Source: Chloroflexota bacterium
GTDB lineage: Bacteria > Chloroflexota > Dehalococcoidia > DSTF01 > RBG-16-68-14
Direction of reading: 5' to 3'
Assembly: GCA_003228685.1 (NCBI GenBank)
Contig: QIFC01000077.1
Location: 1 to 64,000 of the forward strand
Length of the DNA stretch: 64,000 bases
Within the stretch, counting starts at the first letter, position 1. Each line of letters begins with the position of its first letter. The notes below the pieces were generated by a model. That model made no database searches and was not told where the DNA came from. It saw only the letters and a list, made by a program, of their open reading frames with translations. A program made the position numbers and the translations under genes. Of this stretch, positions 16,252-24,688 are shown one piece after another.

Positions 16252-18342
16252 ATGGACACCGGCAAGCAGATCAATGCCATGGTCGTTGTCCTGCTCCTGA
16301 CCGTCATTGCGGTCGGGTTCTATGCGTTGTTCGACCCCTTCCGGGCCGGCAAGGCCGAGGACGACCAGCTCGTGAAGTCAGCCGAGCGCGGCGCCAACTC
16401 GTTCGCGCTCAACTGTCGCATTTGCCACGGAGACCGCGGCCAAGGCGGCGTCGCAGGAGGCCGGCTGCCGGCCGCGGTTGCGCTGGACCGCCCAGGGCTG
16501 CGCGGCATTGAAAACGGATCCTTCAGCACTGCGGCATTCAACGAAGACTTCCTCATGATTATGAATACCATCACGTGTGGCCGGGCGGGTACCGCGATGC
16601 CTACCTGGGGTCGTGTGCATGGTGGAACGCTTAGCCAGGAGCAGATCCGCCAGGTCGCCGTGGTGATTACGGGTGGCGACGTGGGCGCCGATCCCCTGCG
16701 GGAAGGCGGCTTTTGGGATGAAGCCCAAGATCACGCCGATGAGCTGGATGCCGAGACGACATTACATTCAACGCTCCAGATGCCTGGAGGCGCGCTGAAC
16801 TCCACGGAGATTGAACTAACCGTGAGCAACGCCGCGCCGATGGCTGAGGATCAGTACCTCCGCATTGACGAAGAGCGCATGCAGATCGTTGAGATTCCGT
16901 CGACCGGACAGCGTCTGGTCCGCAGTGTTGGCCGTGTGCCGGACGAGTTCTACGTCAGCGGCGCCGCTGGTATCGCGATCGGTGAAATCATTCGCATTGA
17001 TTCAGAGCTGCTCGAAGTTACCGGCCTGCGTGCGGATGGCGACCTCTCGATCGCGTTGGACACGTCGGTCGGGTCATCAGACGTCGTGATCTCAGTCGAT
17101 AACCCAGCTTTCTTCACGGCCGGCGATGTCGTTCACGCCGGCAGCGAACAGATTGAGATCGAGGGCGCAGTCGATACCGGCCAGGTGCTCGCAATCGCCA
17201 CGGGCCGCGCTCAGACGACGATCTCCGTCAGCGGCTCAGCCGGCATTGAGGTGGGCGCTCGCATTCGCATGGGCGAAGAGCTGCTCGAAGTCCTCAGCAT
17301 CGAGCCGGCGACAGCAACGCTCGAACGCGGAGCGGACGACCTTGATGGCAACGGGACGAACGCGGCCGCACACACCTCCGGCGCGCAGATTCTTAAGCTC
17401 GTCGAGGAACCGGACGAGGACGCGGATGTTGAACCGGAGGACCCGGACACCGGCCAGACTCTGCTCGAGACGCTGAGCGCTGATGCCACAACGGCGGTCG
17501 TAAGCGGCACCACCGGAATCTCAGCTGGCGAAACGTACCAGATCGGCAGCGAGTTGGTGCGCGTAACGGATACCCAGCCCGCGGTGCTGCGCGTGGAACG
17601 TGGCGTTGGCGGCACTGAGCGCGCGGCGCACTCGCGGCGCGTGGCTATTTTCGATGACAACTTCCTCTCCGTCGAGCGAGGTGTCCTTGGCACGGCAGCA
17701 ACGGCGCACGATGCCGGCACAGACCTGCTCTTCGACGTGATTGAAGTAGAGCGCGAAGTGCTGGGCACGAAGGTTGAGGACCACACCAAGAACGCTGAGT
17801 TGTTCCTGGGCAGCGTCATCATCGTGGAGCGAGGGGTGCTCAACTCGGAGCCTGCCGAGCACGAGAACGGCACACTTGTGATGGACTTCCCGGCCCCGCT
17901 GGACCCAGACACGGTCATTACCACCGGCCCAACCTGCGGCCAGAACCCACCTCTCATCGCGGATGCGACGGAGGGTCCTTCCGCGACGCCACGGGAGGGT
18001 GCTACGCAGGTCAGGATATTGCTGACCGAGTGGGGGGCCCTGGCAGATCCCAGCTCGGTTCCCGAAGGACCTGTCGATTTCACAGTGGTCAACGACGGCG
18101 CAGTCGTCCACAACTTCCGCATCGTCGCTACCGATCTGGCGCCGGACGCGCTCCCGGTCGATGGCCCGGTGATGGATGAAAGCCGGGTCGACGTTGTGGG
18201 AGGCTTTACGGGCGCGCTGGTCGGCGGTGATGAAAGGTTCGTCAGCGCCGACCTACCTCCTGGCAACTACGTGCTCTTGTGCAACGTGCCCACCCACTAC
18301 AGCCTGGGCATGGTCACCAGCTTCGAGGTGACAGGCCCGTAG
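16252..18342 (+). CDS. Cytochrome c / beta-repeat / cupredoxin fusion protein
   Basis: 696 residues with an unusual domain order. A membrane anchor covers residues 8-28. A class I cytochrome c domain follows, with CRICH at 55-59 as haem site and Met116 (GTAMPTWG) as probable sixth ligand. Residues about 150-565 hold four or five degenerate beta-repeats of the form ERGVLGTxAxxHxxG, a motif otherwise familiar from phage tail and surface proteins. The C-terminal domain looks like a type 1 copper protein: His620, then Cys677, His682 and Met687 in LLCNVPTHYSLGM. It probably accepts electrons from the Rieske protein and hands them to copper and then to an oxidase. The last gene of the core bc operon. 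Confidence 0.85.
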   Translation: MDTGKQINAMVVVLLLTVIAVGFYALFDPFRAGKAEDDQLVKSAERGANSFALNCRICHGDRGQGGVAGGRLPAAVALDRPGLRGIENGSFSTAAFNEDFLMIMNTITCGRAGTAMPTWGRVHGGTLSQEQIRQVAVVITGGDVGADPLREGGFWDEAQDHADELDAETTLHSTLQMPGGALNSTEIELTVSNAAPMAEDQYLRIDEERMQIVEIPSTGQRLVRSVGRVPDEFYVSGAAGIAIGEIIRIDSELLEVTGLRADGDLSIALDTSVGSSDVVISVDNPAFFTAGDVVHAGSEQIEIEGAVDTGQVLAIATGRAQTTISVSGSAGIEVGARIRMGEELLEVLSIEPATATLERGADDLDGNGTNAAAHTSGAQILKLVEEPDEDADVEPEDPDTGQTLLETLSADATTAVVSGTTGISAGETYQIGSELVRVTDTQPAVLRVERGVGGTERAAHSRRVAIFDDNFLSVERGVLGTAATAHDAGTDLLFDVIEVEREVLGTKVEDHTKNAELFLGSVIIVERGVLNSEPAEHENGTLVMDFPAPLDPDTVITTGPTCGQNPPLIADATEGPSATPREGATQVRILLTEWGALADPSSVPEGPVDFTVVNDGAVVHNFRIVATDLAPDALPVDGPVMDESRVDVVGGFTGALVGGDERFVSADLPPGNYVLLCNVPTHYSLGMVTSFEVTGP

Positions 18343-18461
18343 ACTGGCTGCACCAGTACGGATTCAGCTTGACCCTTCTCAGGGCTCTTAGCTAGACTCA
18401 GACACCAGACAAGCTTTATGGCATGTAACGAAAACGAATCCTACTACTAGGGAGTGAGATC

Positions 18462-18581
18462 GTGGCGAACCAGGCAGGCAAGCGATACCAGTGCAACAAG
18501 TGCAACACGGAGATGATCGTCACTAAAGGTGGCGACGGAGAGCTATCATGCTGCGGCCAGACCATGGAGCAGAAGAAGTAG
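18462..18581 (+). CDS. Small CxxC/CC zinc-ribbon or desulforedoxin-like protein A
   Basis: 39 residues from a GTG, with GGAGTGAG as ribosome site. Cysteines are arranged CNKC, then CC 16 residues later, as in desulforedoxin and the N-terminal domain of desulfoferrodoxin, where four Cys bind one iron. A zinc ribbon is the other possibility. It is a paralogue of the next gene (shared start VANQxGKRxQC). Located downstream of the cytochrome c/cupredoxin gene, it may be redox-related. Confidence 0.75.
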   Translation: MANQAGKRYQCNKCNTEMIVTKGGDGELSCCGQTMEQKK

Positions 18582-18596
18582 CACAGGGGTGACGAT

Positions 18597-18740
18597 GTGG
18601 CTAATCAGCTAGGTAAGCGGTTTCAGTGCGAGAAGTGCAGTTCGGAAGTGCTCTGCATCAAGCCAGGTGATGGCGAGGTCGAGTGCTGCGGCGTTGCGAT
18701 GCAGCTGATGCAGCCCAAGGTGCTGCCCTCCGCGGACTAG
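18597..18740 (+). CDS. Small CxxC/CC zinc-ribbon or desulforedoxin-like protein B
   Basis: 47 residues from a GTG, 15 nt after its paralogue. Cysteines are CEKC and CC with the same spacing, plus an extra Cys at about residue 20. The two proteins share their first residues and the overall layout, so the pair arose by tandem duplication. A C-terminal extension of about 8 residues is specific to this copy. The function is unknown; iron or zinc binding is expected from the cysteine pattern. Confidence 0.75.
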   Translation: MANQLGKRFQCEKCSSEVLCIKPGDGEVECCGVAMQLMQPKVLPSAD

Positions 18741-18798
18741 GGGCCTTCCTGCGAAAGGCCTGCGCGGACGCTTTGCGTTCGCAGCTAGGTGTGATTGA

Positions 18799-18825
18799 GC
18801 GGCCGTCCCACATGGGACCGGCCGC
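18799..18825. terminator. GC-rich hairpin, probable terminator
   Basis: GCGGCCG-TCCCA and TGGGA-C-CGGCCGC form a 12-bp stem with a 2-nt loop and one bulge, followed by TTGTGGTTT. It lies between the zinc-ribbon pair and the amidohydrolase start. The T-run is poor, so termination efficiency is uncertain. Confidence 0.5.
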
Positions 18826-18836
18826 TTGTGGTTTAG

Positions 18837-20366
18837 ATGACTTCTCTGCTGTTGCACAACTCCAACGTCGTAACCATGGCCGGCGACGGCTTGGAAGCGG
18901 ACGCCGTAGCCATTCGCGACGGAGCGATCGTCGCCGTTGGCAGCGCTGGAGAAGCAGCCTCCGCGCTGGGCTCGGACACCGCTCGCGTCGACTGCGAACG
19001 TGGCGTACTGCTGCCAGCGTTCATTGACGCGCATTGCCACCTGCTCTCCTATGCGGCGAGCCTGCTCGCGGTCGATTGCAGTGCTGCGCGTTCGATCGCG
19101 GAGATCCAGGACGCAATCAGGCAACGCGCCAGGCGGACGCCGGCGGGAAGCTGGATTCGCGCTTTCGGCTACGAGGAAACGCAGCTCGTGGAGGCGCGAC
19201 ATCCCACCGCGACGGACCTCGACGACGCTACGTCGGATCACCCTGTCCGCCTGGTCCATAACAGCGGTCACGTGCGCGTGCTTAACAGCCTCGCCCTGCG
19301 TCTGACGGGGATAGATGGCAGGACCGAAGAGCCTCCCGGTGGCGTCATTGAGCGCGACCTTGAGACGGGCGAGCCGAACGGTGTGCTGATCGGTATGGAA
19401 CGCCTCGTCGATCAGGCTGTTCCCGACCTCGCCTACGAAGAGCTTTCGGATGCCGTGCGAGAAGCCTCCCGACGCTTTCTTAGCGTTGGCATTACTGCCA
19501 TCCAGGATGCGACACATACCAACGGCCTATCAGAATGGACGCTGTTTCAGCGGCTCATGGGCGACGGCTCGCTGACACTAGACGTCATCATGATGGAAGG
19601 TTCGGAACACTTCGGAGAGCTTCCGCGGAGCGCGCTTGATGGTCAGCTCGTTCGAGGTCCCGTGAAGGTCATGCTGCACGAACTGGAGAACGCCGGACCC
19701 GATGCCGACGAGGTGGTCTCCATGGCAAGGGTCGCCAGCGCTGCTCAGGCAGCAGGACGCCAGATGGCCATCCACGCCATCGGAGAGCAGGCCGTTCTGC
19801 GTGCTGTCGAGGCGCTAGAGGCTGCGCTGCGGAAATCGCCTCGAGACGATCATAGGCATCGCATCGAGCACTGCAGTGTGTTGCCGGATGGGATGGCGGC
19901 CCGCATAGCCGAGTTGGGCGTCGCCGTCGTGAGCCAGCCGGCGTTCATTCGCAAGCGGGGAGATCGCTATCTGCAACTTCTGGCCGATACTCAGCTTGAG
20001 CGGCTCTATGCGTTCCGGGCGTTATCTGAAGCGGGCGTGCTCCTCGCCGCGGGCTCCGATGCGCCGGTGTCCCCGCCGGATCCGCTGGCCTCCGCCGCTG
20101 CGGCCGTAGACCGCGCGACGGCCTCTGGCGCGGCGATCGGGAGCAGTCAGGCAGTCGATACGCTCGAGGCGCTGCGCTGGTGGACATGGGGCGCCGCGCA
20201 CGCTGCGTTCCTGGAGGCGACGCGCGGGTCACTGCGGCCTGGCGCGGTCGCCGACCTCGTGCTGTTGCCCAAGGGCACAATGTCGGCGTCGCCGGAGGAA
20301 CTGCGAACCTACGCCCCTATGTGTGTCTGGCGTCGTGGGGAGCAGGTCGTCCCAGACTCAAGATGA
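18837..20366 (+). CDS. Amidohydrolase family protein (YtcJ-like)
   Basis: 509 residues. The metal-binding motif HCH lies in FIDAHCHLL near residue 64, and later residues include HAIGEQAV, HRIEHC and the terminal GSDAPV with the catalytic Asp. This set is that of the amidohydrolase_3 branch, which contains YtcJ and N-substituted formamide deformylases. Members are often annotated as hydrolysing amides or related bonds, and the true substrate is not readable. The gene is monocistronic, bounded by a hairpin upstream and by the tRNA/tuf promoter downstream. Confidence 0.85.
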   Translation: MTSLLLHNSNVVTMAGDGLEADAVAIRDGAIVAVGSAGEAASALGSDTARVDCERGVLLPAFIDAHCHLLSYAASLLAVDCSAARSIAEIQDAIRQRARRTPAGSWIRAFGYEETQLVEARHPTATDLDDATSDHPVRLVHNSGHVRVLNSLALRLTGIDGRTEEPPGGVIERDLETGEPNGVLIGMERLVDQAVPDLAYEELSDAVREASRRFLSVGITAIQDATHTNGLSEWTLFQRLMGDGSLTLDVIMMEGSEHFGELPRSALDGQLVRGPVKVMLHELENAGPDADEVVSMARVASAAQAAGRQMAIHAIGEQAVLRAVEALEAALRKSPRDDHRHRIEHCSVLPDGMAARIAELGVAVVSQPAFIRKRGDRYLQLLADTQLERLYAFRALSEAGVLLAAGSDAPVSPPDPLASAAAAVDRATASGAAIGSSQAVDTLEALRWWTWGAAHAAFLEATRGSLRPGAVADLVLLPKGTMSASPEELRTYAPMCVWRRGEQVVPDSR

Positions 20367-20403
20367 AGCTAGTCGCGAGTGGGCGTAGCCTCACTCGCCG
20401 TTC

Positions 20404-20432
20404 TTGACTAGGGAGAAATTGGCACATATACT
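20404..20432 (+). promoter_or_regulatory. Promoter of the tRNA-tuf-ribosomal protein operon
   Basis: TTGACT (20404-20409), 17-nt spacer, TATACT (20427-20432). This near-consensus promoter precedes the tRNA cluster. A small hairpin of CCCCGAC and GTCGGGG follows at 20442-20457 within the leader. Confidence 0.75.
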
Positions 20433-20492
20433 TCTAGTAAGCCCCGACGTGTCGGGGGCGTACTTTTGTTAGGCTCAAGACACGGGATGCGG

Positions 20493-20565
20493 GCCCGCGT
20501 GGCGCAATGGTAGCGCAGTCGATTTGTAATCGACAGGTTAGTGGGTTCGAATCCCCACCCAAGCG
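20493..20565 (+). tRNA. tRNA-Thr (anticodon TGT), acceptor stem disrupted
   Basis: D-stem GCGC/GCGC, anticodon arm GTCGA-TTTGTAA-TCGAC and T-arm around TTCGAAT are clear. The 5' acceptor strand GCCCGCG has no partner: the 3' side reads CCAAGCG and the T-loop has one extra C. This may be a sequence error or a decayed gene. Confidence 0.7.
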
Positions 20566-20570
20566 TTTTA

Positions 20571-20658
20571 GGAGGGGTGGGTGAGTGGCTAAAACCGACG
20601 GTCTGTAAAATCGTTGCCCTGACGGGCTACGCAGGTTCGAATCCTGCCCCCTCCACCA
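20571..20658 (+). tRNA. tRNA-Tyr (anticodon GTA)
   Basis: A class II tRNA with acceptor GGAGGGG paired to CCCCTCC, discriminator A and encoded CCA. Anticodon arm ACGGT-CTGTAAA-ATCGT, long variable arm with GCCC/GGGC, T-arm GCAGG/CCTGC. All stems pair. Confidence 0.93.
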
Positions 20659-20710
20659 GCGAGAATTGACGCCAGAAGCTGGAAGGGCCAAAATCTAGAG
20701 GAAGCGGCGT

Positions 20711-20785
20711 CTGGCTCTGGCGCATTGGTAGAGCACGCCCTTGGTAAGGGCGAGGTCTCCGGTTCAAGTCCGGATGTGGGCTCCA
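20711..20785 (+). tRNA. tRNA-Thr (anticodon GGT), 5' acceptor strand disrupted
   Basis: Anticodon arm CGCCC-TTGGTAA-GGGCG and T-arm TCCGG/CCGGA are perfect, and the 3' end TGTGGGC-T-CCA is typical of tRNA-Thr. The 5' strand expected to pair (GCCCACA) is absent: the sequence at 20711-20717 is CTGGCTC. The D-stem has one mismatch. The 5' boundary is therefore approximate. Confidence 0.7.
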
Positions 20786-20850
20786 GATGACAAGGCAGCG
20801 CGGGATAGGCAAAGCCCGGAAACGCCTGCAGTAGCGGAGGAAGGAACAGA

Positions 20851-22050
20851 ATGGCAAAGCAGAAGTTTGAGCGAACCAAGCCACACGTCAACGTAGGTAC
20901 CATTGGCCACGTTGATCATGGTAAGACCACGCTTACCTCGGCTATCACGAAGGTGCTCTCTTTGAAGGGCTGGGCAGAAAATCGTGAATTCGGCAGCATC
21001 GATAGGGCGCCGGAGGAGCGCGATCGGGGCATCACGATCGCTATCGCTCACGTGGAGTACGAGACGGCAAACCGCCACTACGCGCACGTGGACTGCCCGG
21101 GCCACGCTGACTACATCAAGAACATGATCACGGGCGCCGCCCAGATGGACGGCGCCATCCTGGTCGTTGCCGCGCCTGACGGCCCGATGCCCCAGACGCG
21201 CGAGCACGTTCTGCTGGCCAAGCAGGTGGAGGTGCCGAGCATGGTCGTCTTCCTCAACAAAGTGGACATGATGGACGACCCGGAGCTGCTCGACTTGGTC
21301 GAATTAGAGCTGCAAGAGTTGCTCACCAAGTACGAGTTCGACGGCGACAACATCCCGATCATCCGTGGCAGCGCCTTGAAGGCGTTGGAGTCCGAGAGTG
21401 ATGACCCAGACCACGAAGACTACAAATGCATTTGGGAGTTGATGGAGGCGCTCGATTCGTACATTCCTCAGCCGGAGCGCGCCAAGGACCAGCCGTTCCT
21501 GATGCCAGTGGAGGACGTCTTCGGTATCAAGGGTCGCGGCACGGTGGTCACCGGCCGCATTGAGCGAGGCGTGATAAACGTTGGCGAAGAGATTGAGATC
21601 GTCGGTCTCAAGGACACGAGCAAGACGGTCGTTACCGGCGTAGAGATGTTCAAGAAGTTGCTGGACCAAGGCGAAGCCGGCGACAACGTTGGTTGCCTGC
21701 TACGCGGCATCGAGCGGGAAGAGATTCAGCGCGGCCAAGTGCTATCGGCACCCGGTAGTATCACGCCGCACACCACCTGTGAGGCCGAGGTCTACGTCCT
21801 TTCGAAGGACGAAGGCGGACGGCACACGCCGTTCTTTAAGGGCTACCGGCCGCAATTCTACATCCGCACCACCGACGTGACCGGCGAAATCCAGCTCGAA
21901 GAGGGCGTCGAGATGGTGATGCCAGGCGACAACACCAAGATGCAGATCAAGCTGATCCAGCCCGTCGCGATGGAGGAAGGGCTGCGATTCGCCATCCGCG
22001 AAGGCAGCCGCACCGTTGGCGCCGGCGTCTTCACGAAGATCCTGGAGTAG
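20851..22050 (+). CDS. tuf: Elongation factor Tu
   Basis: GTPase that brings aminoacyl-tRNA to the ribosome. 399 residues. G-motifs are GHVDHGKTT (P-loop), DRGITI (switch I), DCPGH, NKVDM and a GSALKAL segment. Domains 2 and 3 follow at about 210 and 305. Switch I reads [11 protein letters not shown] where most bacteria have GITINTAHVEY, a small local variation. GAGGAAGGAACAG before the ATG is a good ribosome site. It follows the tRNA cluster in the classic tRNA-tuf arrangement and is followed by rpmG 3 nt later. Confidence 0.98.
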   Translation: MAKQKFERTKPHVNVGTIGHVDHGKTTLTSAITKVLSLKGWAENREFGSIDRAPEERDRGITIAIAHVEYETANRHYAHVDCPGHADYIKNMITGAAQMDGAILVVAAPDGPMPQTREHVLLAKQVEVPSMVVFLNKVDMMDDPELLDLVELELQELLTKYEFDGDNIPIIRGSALKALESESDDPDHEDYKCIWELMEALDSYIPQPERAKDQPFLMPVEDVFGIKGRGTVVTGRIERGVINVGEEIEIVGLKDTSKTVVTGVEMFKKLLDQGEAGDNVGCLLRGIEREEIQRGQVLSAPGSITPHTTCEAEVYVLSKDEGGRHTPFFKGYRPQFYIRTTDVTGEIQLEEGVEMVMPGDNTKMQIKLIQPVAMEEGLRFAIREGSRTVGAGVFTKILE

Positions 22051-22053
22051 CAC

Positions 22054-22218
22054 GTGGCTCGGAAAGACGATCGCATCGTTGTCAACCTCGCCTGCTCTGA
22101 ATGCAAGGAGCGGTCGTACACGACCACGAAGAACCGGCGCAACGACCCGGATCGCTTGGAGCTGAACAAGTACTGCCCTCGCTGCCGGAAGCACTATCTT
22201 CACCGAGAGGTAAGATAA
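22054..22218 (+). CDS. rpmG: Ribosomal protein L33 (zinc-binding form)
   Basis: 54 residues from a GTG. Two CxxC pairs (CSEC near residue 14 and CPRC near residue 42) make the C+ zinc-binding version of L33. The segment [10 protein letters not shown] and the C-terminal HYLHREVR are typical. It is too short to show up among long reading frames but sits exactly between tuf and secE in the conserved order tuf-rpmG-secE-nusG. Confidence 0.95.
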   Translation: MARKDDRIVVNLACSECKERSYTTTKNRRNDPDRLELNKYCPRCRKHYLHREVR

Positions 22219-22221
22219 GGT

Positions 22222-22542
22222 ATGAGCAGAGCGCTTCGTCGGCATCCGCAGGGTTCCAAGCGCAACCGGCGGCAACGCGCCGCCAAGCCGCAGGGGATCT
22301 CGCCGAGCACGCGGCCTCAAGGCCAGCGTGAGAGTTCGTCAGGCCGAGGAGGCCTTACGGCGCTCCGGGCCACCTGGGCGTTGGACATCATCACCGAACT
22401 GCAGAAGGTGACCTGGCCCAGCGCGGCGGACACACGCTACCTGACGATGGTCGTTATTATCGTCGGGGCAGCCTTCGGCGTCTTCCTAGGCGGCGTCGAT
22501 ATGTTCTTCAACTGGTTCATCGAAAACACGCTACTCCGCTAG
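22222..22542 (+). CDS. secE: Preprotein translocase subunit SecE
   Basis: 106 residues. The N-terminal half is a basic, Arg/Gln-rich extension of about 45 residues; the core has ITELQKVTWPSAADTRYLTMVVI, the SecE signature (amphipathic helix with KVTWP) followed by one transmembrane helix. It clamps SecY in the translocon. It starts 3 nt after rpmG. Confidence 0.95.
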   Translation: MSRALRRHPQGSKRNRRQRAAKPQGISPSTRPQGQRESSSGRGGLTALRATWALDIITELQKVTWPSAADTRYLTMVVIIVGAAFGVFLGGVDMFFNWFIENTLLR

Positions 22543-22555
22543 GTCACTGCTTGCC

Positions 22556-23257
22556 ATGGTTACATCACCAGAAGACACCGAAGCTACCGCGCTCGAAGAA
22601 GTAAAGGCGACGCCCGCGAAAGCGTCTAAAGCTGCGAAGGCTGCCGCAAAGGACGATGCCGGCGAAAAATCACCGCGCCGCGATGTGCCCACTGAGGCCG
22701 AGGCGTTCGTCGAGGGGCAGGTCTGGTACATCATCCACACCTACTCCGGCCACGAGAACAAGGTCAAGACCAACCTCGAGCACCGCATTCCGTCAATGGA
22801 CGCGCAAGACCTGATCTATCGCGTGGTGGTGCCCACGGAGGACGAGATCGAGATCCGCGATGGCCAGCGGCGCACGGTTTCAAGGAAGATCTTCCCTGGA
22901 TACATTCTGGTTCAGATGGTCGAGCTTCTGGAAGACGATCCAAGGTCGACGCAGGCCTGGTTCGTTGTCCGCAACACGCCAGGCGTGACGGGTTTCGTTG
23001 GCTCCGGCACGAGGCCGGTGCCGTTGGAAGAAGAGGAAGTACGGCGCATCCTGGGCCAGATGCGAGTCGAAGAGCCGAAGATCAAAGTTGGATTCGAGAT
23101 GGGCGAGAGCGTCCGCATCGTCGATGGTCCGTTCCAGGACTTCGTCGGCCAGGTGGACGACCTCAACCTGGAGAAGGGCAAGGTCAAGGTCTTGGTCTCG
23201 TTCTTCGGGCGTGAAACACCTGTTGAACTCGATTTCCTACAAGTAGAGAAACTCTAG
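22556..23257 (+). CDS. nusG: Transcription termination/antitermination factor NusG
   Basis: 233 residues. An Ala/Lys/Glu-rich extension of about 55 residues comes before the NGN domain (VWYIIHTYSGHENKVKTNLE, FPGYILVQM, FVRNTPGVTGF-like VVRNTPGVTGF) and a C-terminal KOW domain (ESVRIVDGPFQDFVGQVDD). It binds RNA polymerase and couples transcription to Rho or the ribosome. The N-terminal extension is unusual in length and composition, like that of the Rieske protein here. Confidence 0.96.
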   Translation: MVTSPEDTEATALEEVKATPAKASKAAKAAAKDDAGEKSPRRDVPTEAEAFVEGQVWYIIHTYSGHENKVKTNLEHRIPSMDAQDLIYRVVVPTEDEIEIRDGQRRTVSRKIFPGYILVQMVELLEDDPRSTQAWFVVRNTPGVTGFVGSGTRPVPLEEEEVRRILGQMRVEEPKIKVGFEMGESVRIVDGPFQDFVGQVDDLNLEKGKVKVLVSFFGRETPVELDFLQVEKL

Positions 23258-23272
23258 AGGTCAGATAGAAAC

Positions 23273-23695
23273 ATGGCTAAGAAAGTACGAGCCGTCATCA
23301 AGCTGCAGATCGAGGCTGGCAAGGCAAATCCGGCCCCGCCCGTTGGTCCCGCGTTGGGCCAGCACGGCGTCAATATCATGGGCTTCTGCAAGGACTACAA
23401 CGAAAAGACGTCGTCGCAGGCCGGCTCGATTGTTCCTGTCGAGATCCTGGTCTTTGAAGACCGCTCCTTCACGTTTACGCTGAAGACGCCTCCCGCTTCT
23501 GACCTGCTCAAGAAGGCCGCAGGCGTTGAAAAAGGCAGCGGCGTGCAGCTGCGGGAGAAGGCCGGCGAAGTGACGCACGCCCAGATCCGCACGATCGCGG
23601 AGGCGAAGATGCGCGATCTCAACGCGAAAGATATTGAAGGCGCCATGCTCCAGATAGAGGGCACAGCCCGCAGCATGGGCATTGAGGTGGTCTGA
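23273..23695 (+). CDS. rplK: Ribosomal protein L11
   Basis: 140 residues, normal length. The N-terminal domain has [19 protein letters not shown] and the C-terminal rRNA-binding domain ends with [10 protein letters not shown]. It forms the GTPase-associated centre with 23S rRNA. The start has a fair ribosome site (AGAGGTC) 15 nt after nusG. It is followed by rplA 2 nt after its stop. Confidence 0.97.
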   Translation: MAKKVRAVIKLQIEAGKANPAPPVGPALGQHGVNIMGFCKDYNEKTSSQAGSIVPVEILVFEDRSFTFTLKTPPASDLLKKAAGVEKGSGVQLREKAGEVTHAQIRTIAEAKMRDLNAKDIEGAMLQIEGTARSMGIEVV

Positions 23696-23697
23696 TC

Positions 23698-24408
23698 GTG
23701 AAGCGTGGCAAGAACTACAAAGAGCGAGCGGAGTTCGTCGACCCGGCGAAGACCTATTCGCCTGAAGAGGCTGTGAAGCTGGCGAAGGAGATCTCGTTCG
23801 CCAAGTTCGACGAGACCGTCGAGCTGCACATGCGCACGGGCCTGGACCCCAGGCACGCGGAGCAGCAGTTGCGCGGCACCGCGCTGCTGCCGCACGGTCT
23901 CGGCAAGAGCGTGCGGGTGCTCGTGTTCGCCGAGGGTGACGCGGCTCGCATGGCCGAAGAAGCAGGCGCTGAGCACGTTGGCGGCGACGACTTGATTTCG
24001 AAGGTCGAAGGTGGCTGGACTGACTTCGACGTGGCGCTGGCGCAGCGTGACCTGATGGGGAAAGTTGGCAAGTTGGGACGGGTGCTTGGCCCGCGTGGCC
24101 TCATGCCCAACCCGCGCGCAGGCACGGTCGTGGACAGCGATAGCATGTCAAAGGCGGTGCAGGACGCGATGCAGGGCAAGGTGGAGTTCCGCCTGGACAA
24201 GACGTCGATCCTCCACGCGCCGATTGGGAAGGCCAGCTTCGATGAGGAGAAGCTGCTTGAGAACTTGGCGACGCTGATGCAAGAGGTCGTTAAGGCCAAG
24301 CCTGAGCAGGTCAAAGGCGTGTTCGTGAAGAGCATCGTGCTCACCACGACGATGGGTCCCTCAATCAAGCTCGACCCCACGCCCACGCTTGCTCTGACCG
24401 CCAACTAG
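23698..24408 (+). CDS. rplA: Ribosomal protein L1
   Basis: 236 residues from a GTG. The segment [25 protein letters not shown], the [11 protein letters not shown] motif, [17 protein letters not shown] and the C-terminal [11 protein letters not shown] are all typical of L1, which forms the L1 stalk and, in many bacteria, represses its own operon. In most bacteria rplJ and rplL follow; here the next gene, 280 nt on, is an unrelated MaoC-type hydratase. Confidence 0.97.
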   Translation: MKRGKNYKERAEFVDPAKTYSPEEAVKLAKEISFAKFDETVELHMRTGLDPRHAEQQLRGTALLPHGLGKSVRVLVFAEGDAARMAEEAGAEHVGGDDLISKVEGGWTDFDVALAQRDLMGKVGKLGRVLGPRGLMPNPRAGTVVDSDSMSKAVQDAMQGKVEFRLDKTSILHAPIGKASFDEEKLLENLATLMQEVVKAKPEQVKGVFVKSIVLTTTMGPSIKLDPTPTLALTAN

Positions 24409-24688
24409 CCGGTCTGACAGCCCTCACTCCTAGAGTCTCCCACGTGTAGAGGGAAGCGGCGAAAGTCTAGGCGGATCAGCGTCCTTTGAAGCGTTCTTCT
24501 TAGCGCTCCCGGTGACTTGGCTTGAGAAGGCCTTTCTTGCATTCGGCTCGCCCTTCACCTTGTTCCTCTTCGGTACGTTCGTGAGCCTCCGCCTCGCACG
24601 GCTAGTACCGCGAACACCCACTACTATCACGCCGCGCTGCTTGCTAGAATCCGTAGGCACACAAGAGGAAGCTGAGGAGGAACAGTTC
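24409..24688. other. Intergenic region after rplA
   Basis: About 280 nt without a convincing gene. A frame on the minus strand is rich in Ser, Arg and Lys, has no recognisable domain and is probably spurious. A TAGAAT at 24645 could be the -10 box for the following gene. No L10-type leader structure was recognised. Confidence 0.4.

Noticed and set aside
17211-18266. 351-codon Ser/Thr-rich minus-strand frame
   Set aside because: It is antisense to the cytochrome c/cupredoxin fusion; its Ser/Thr richness mirrors the repeat-coding strand.
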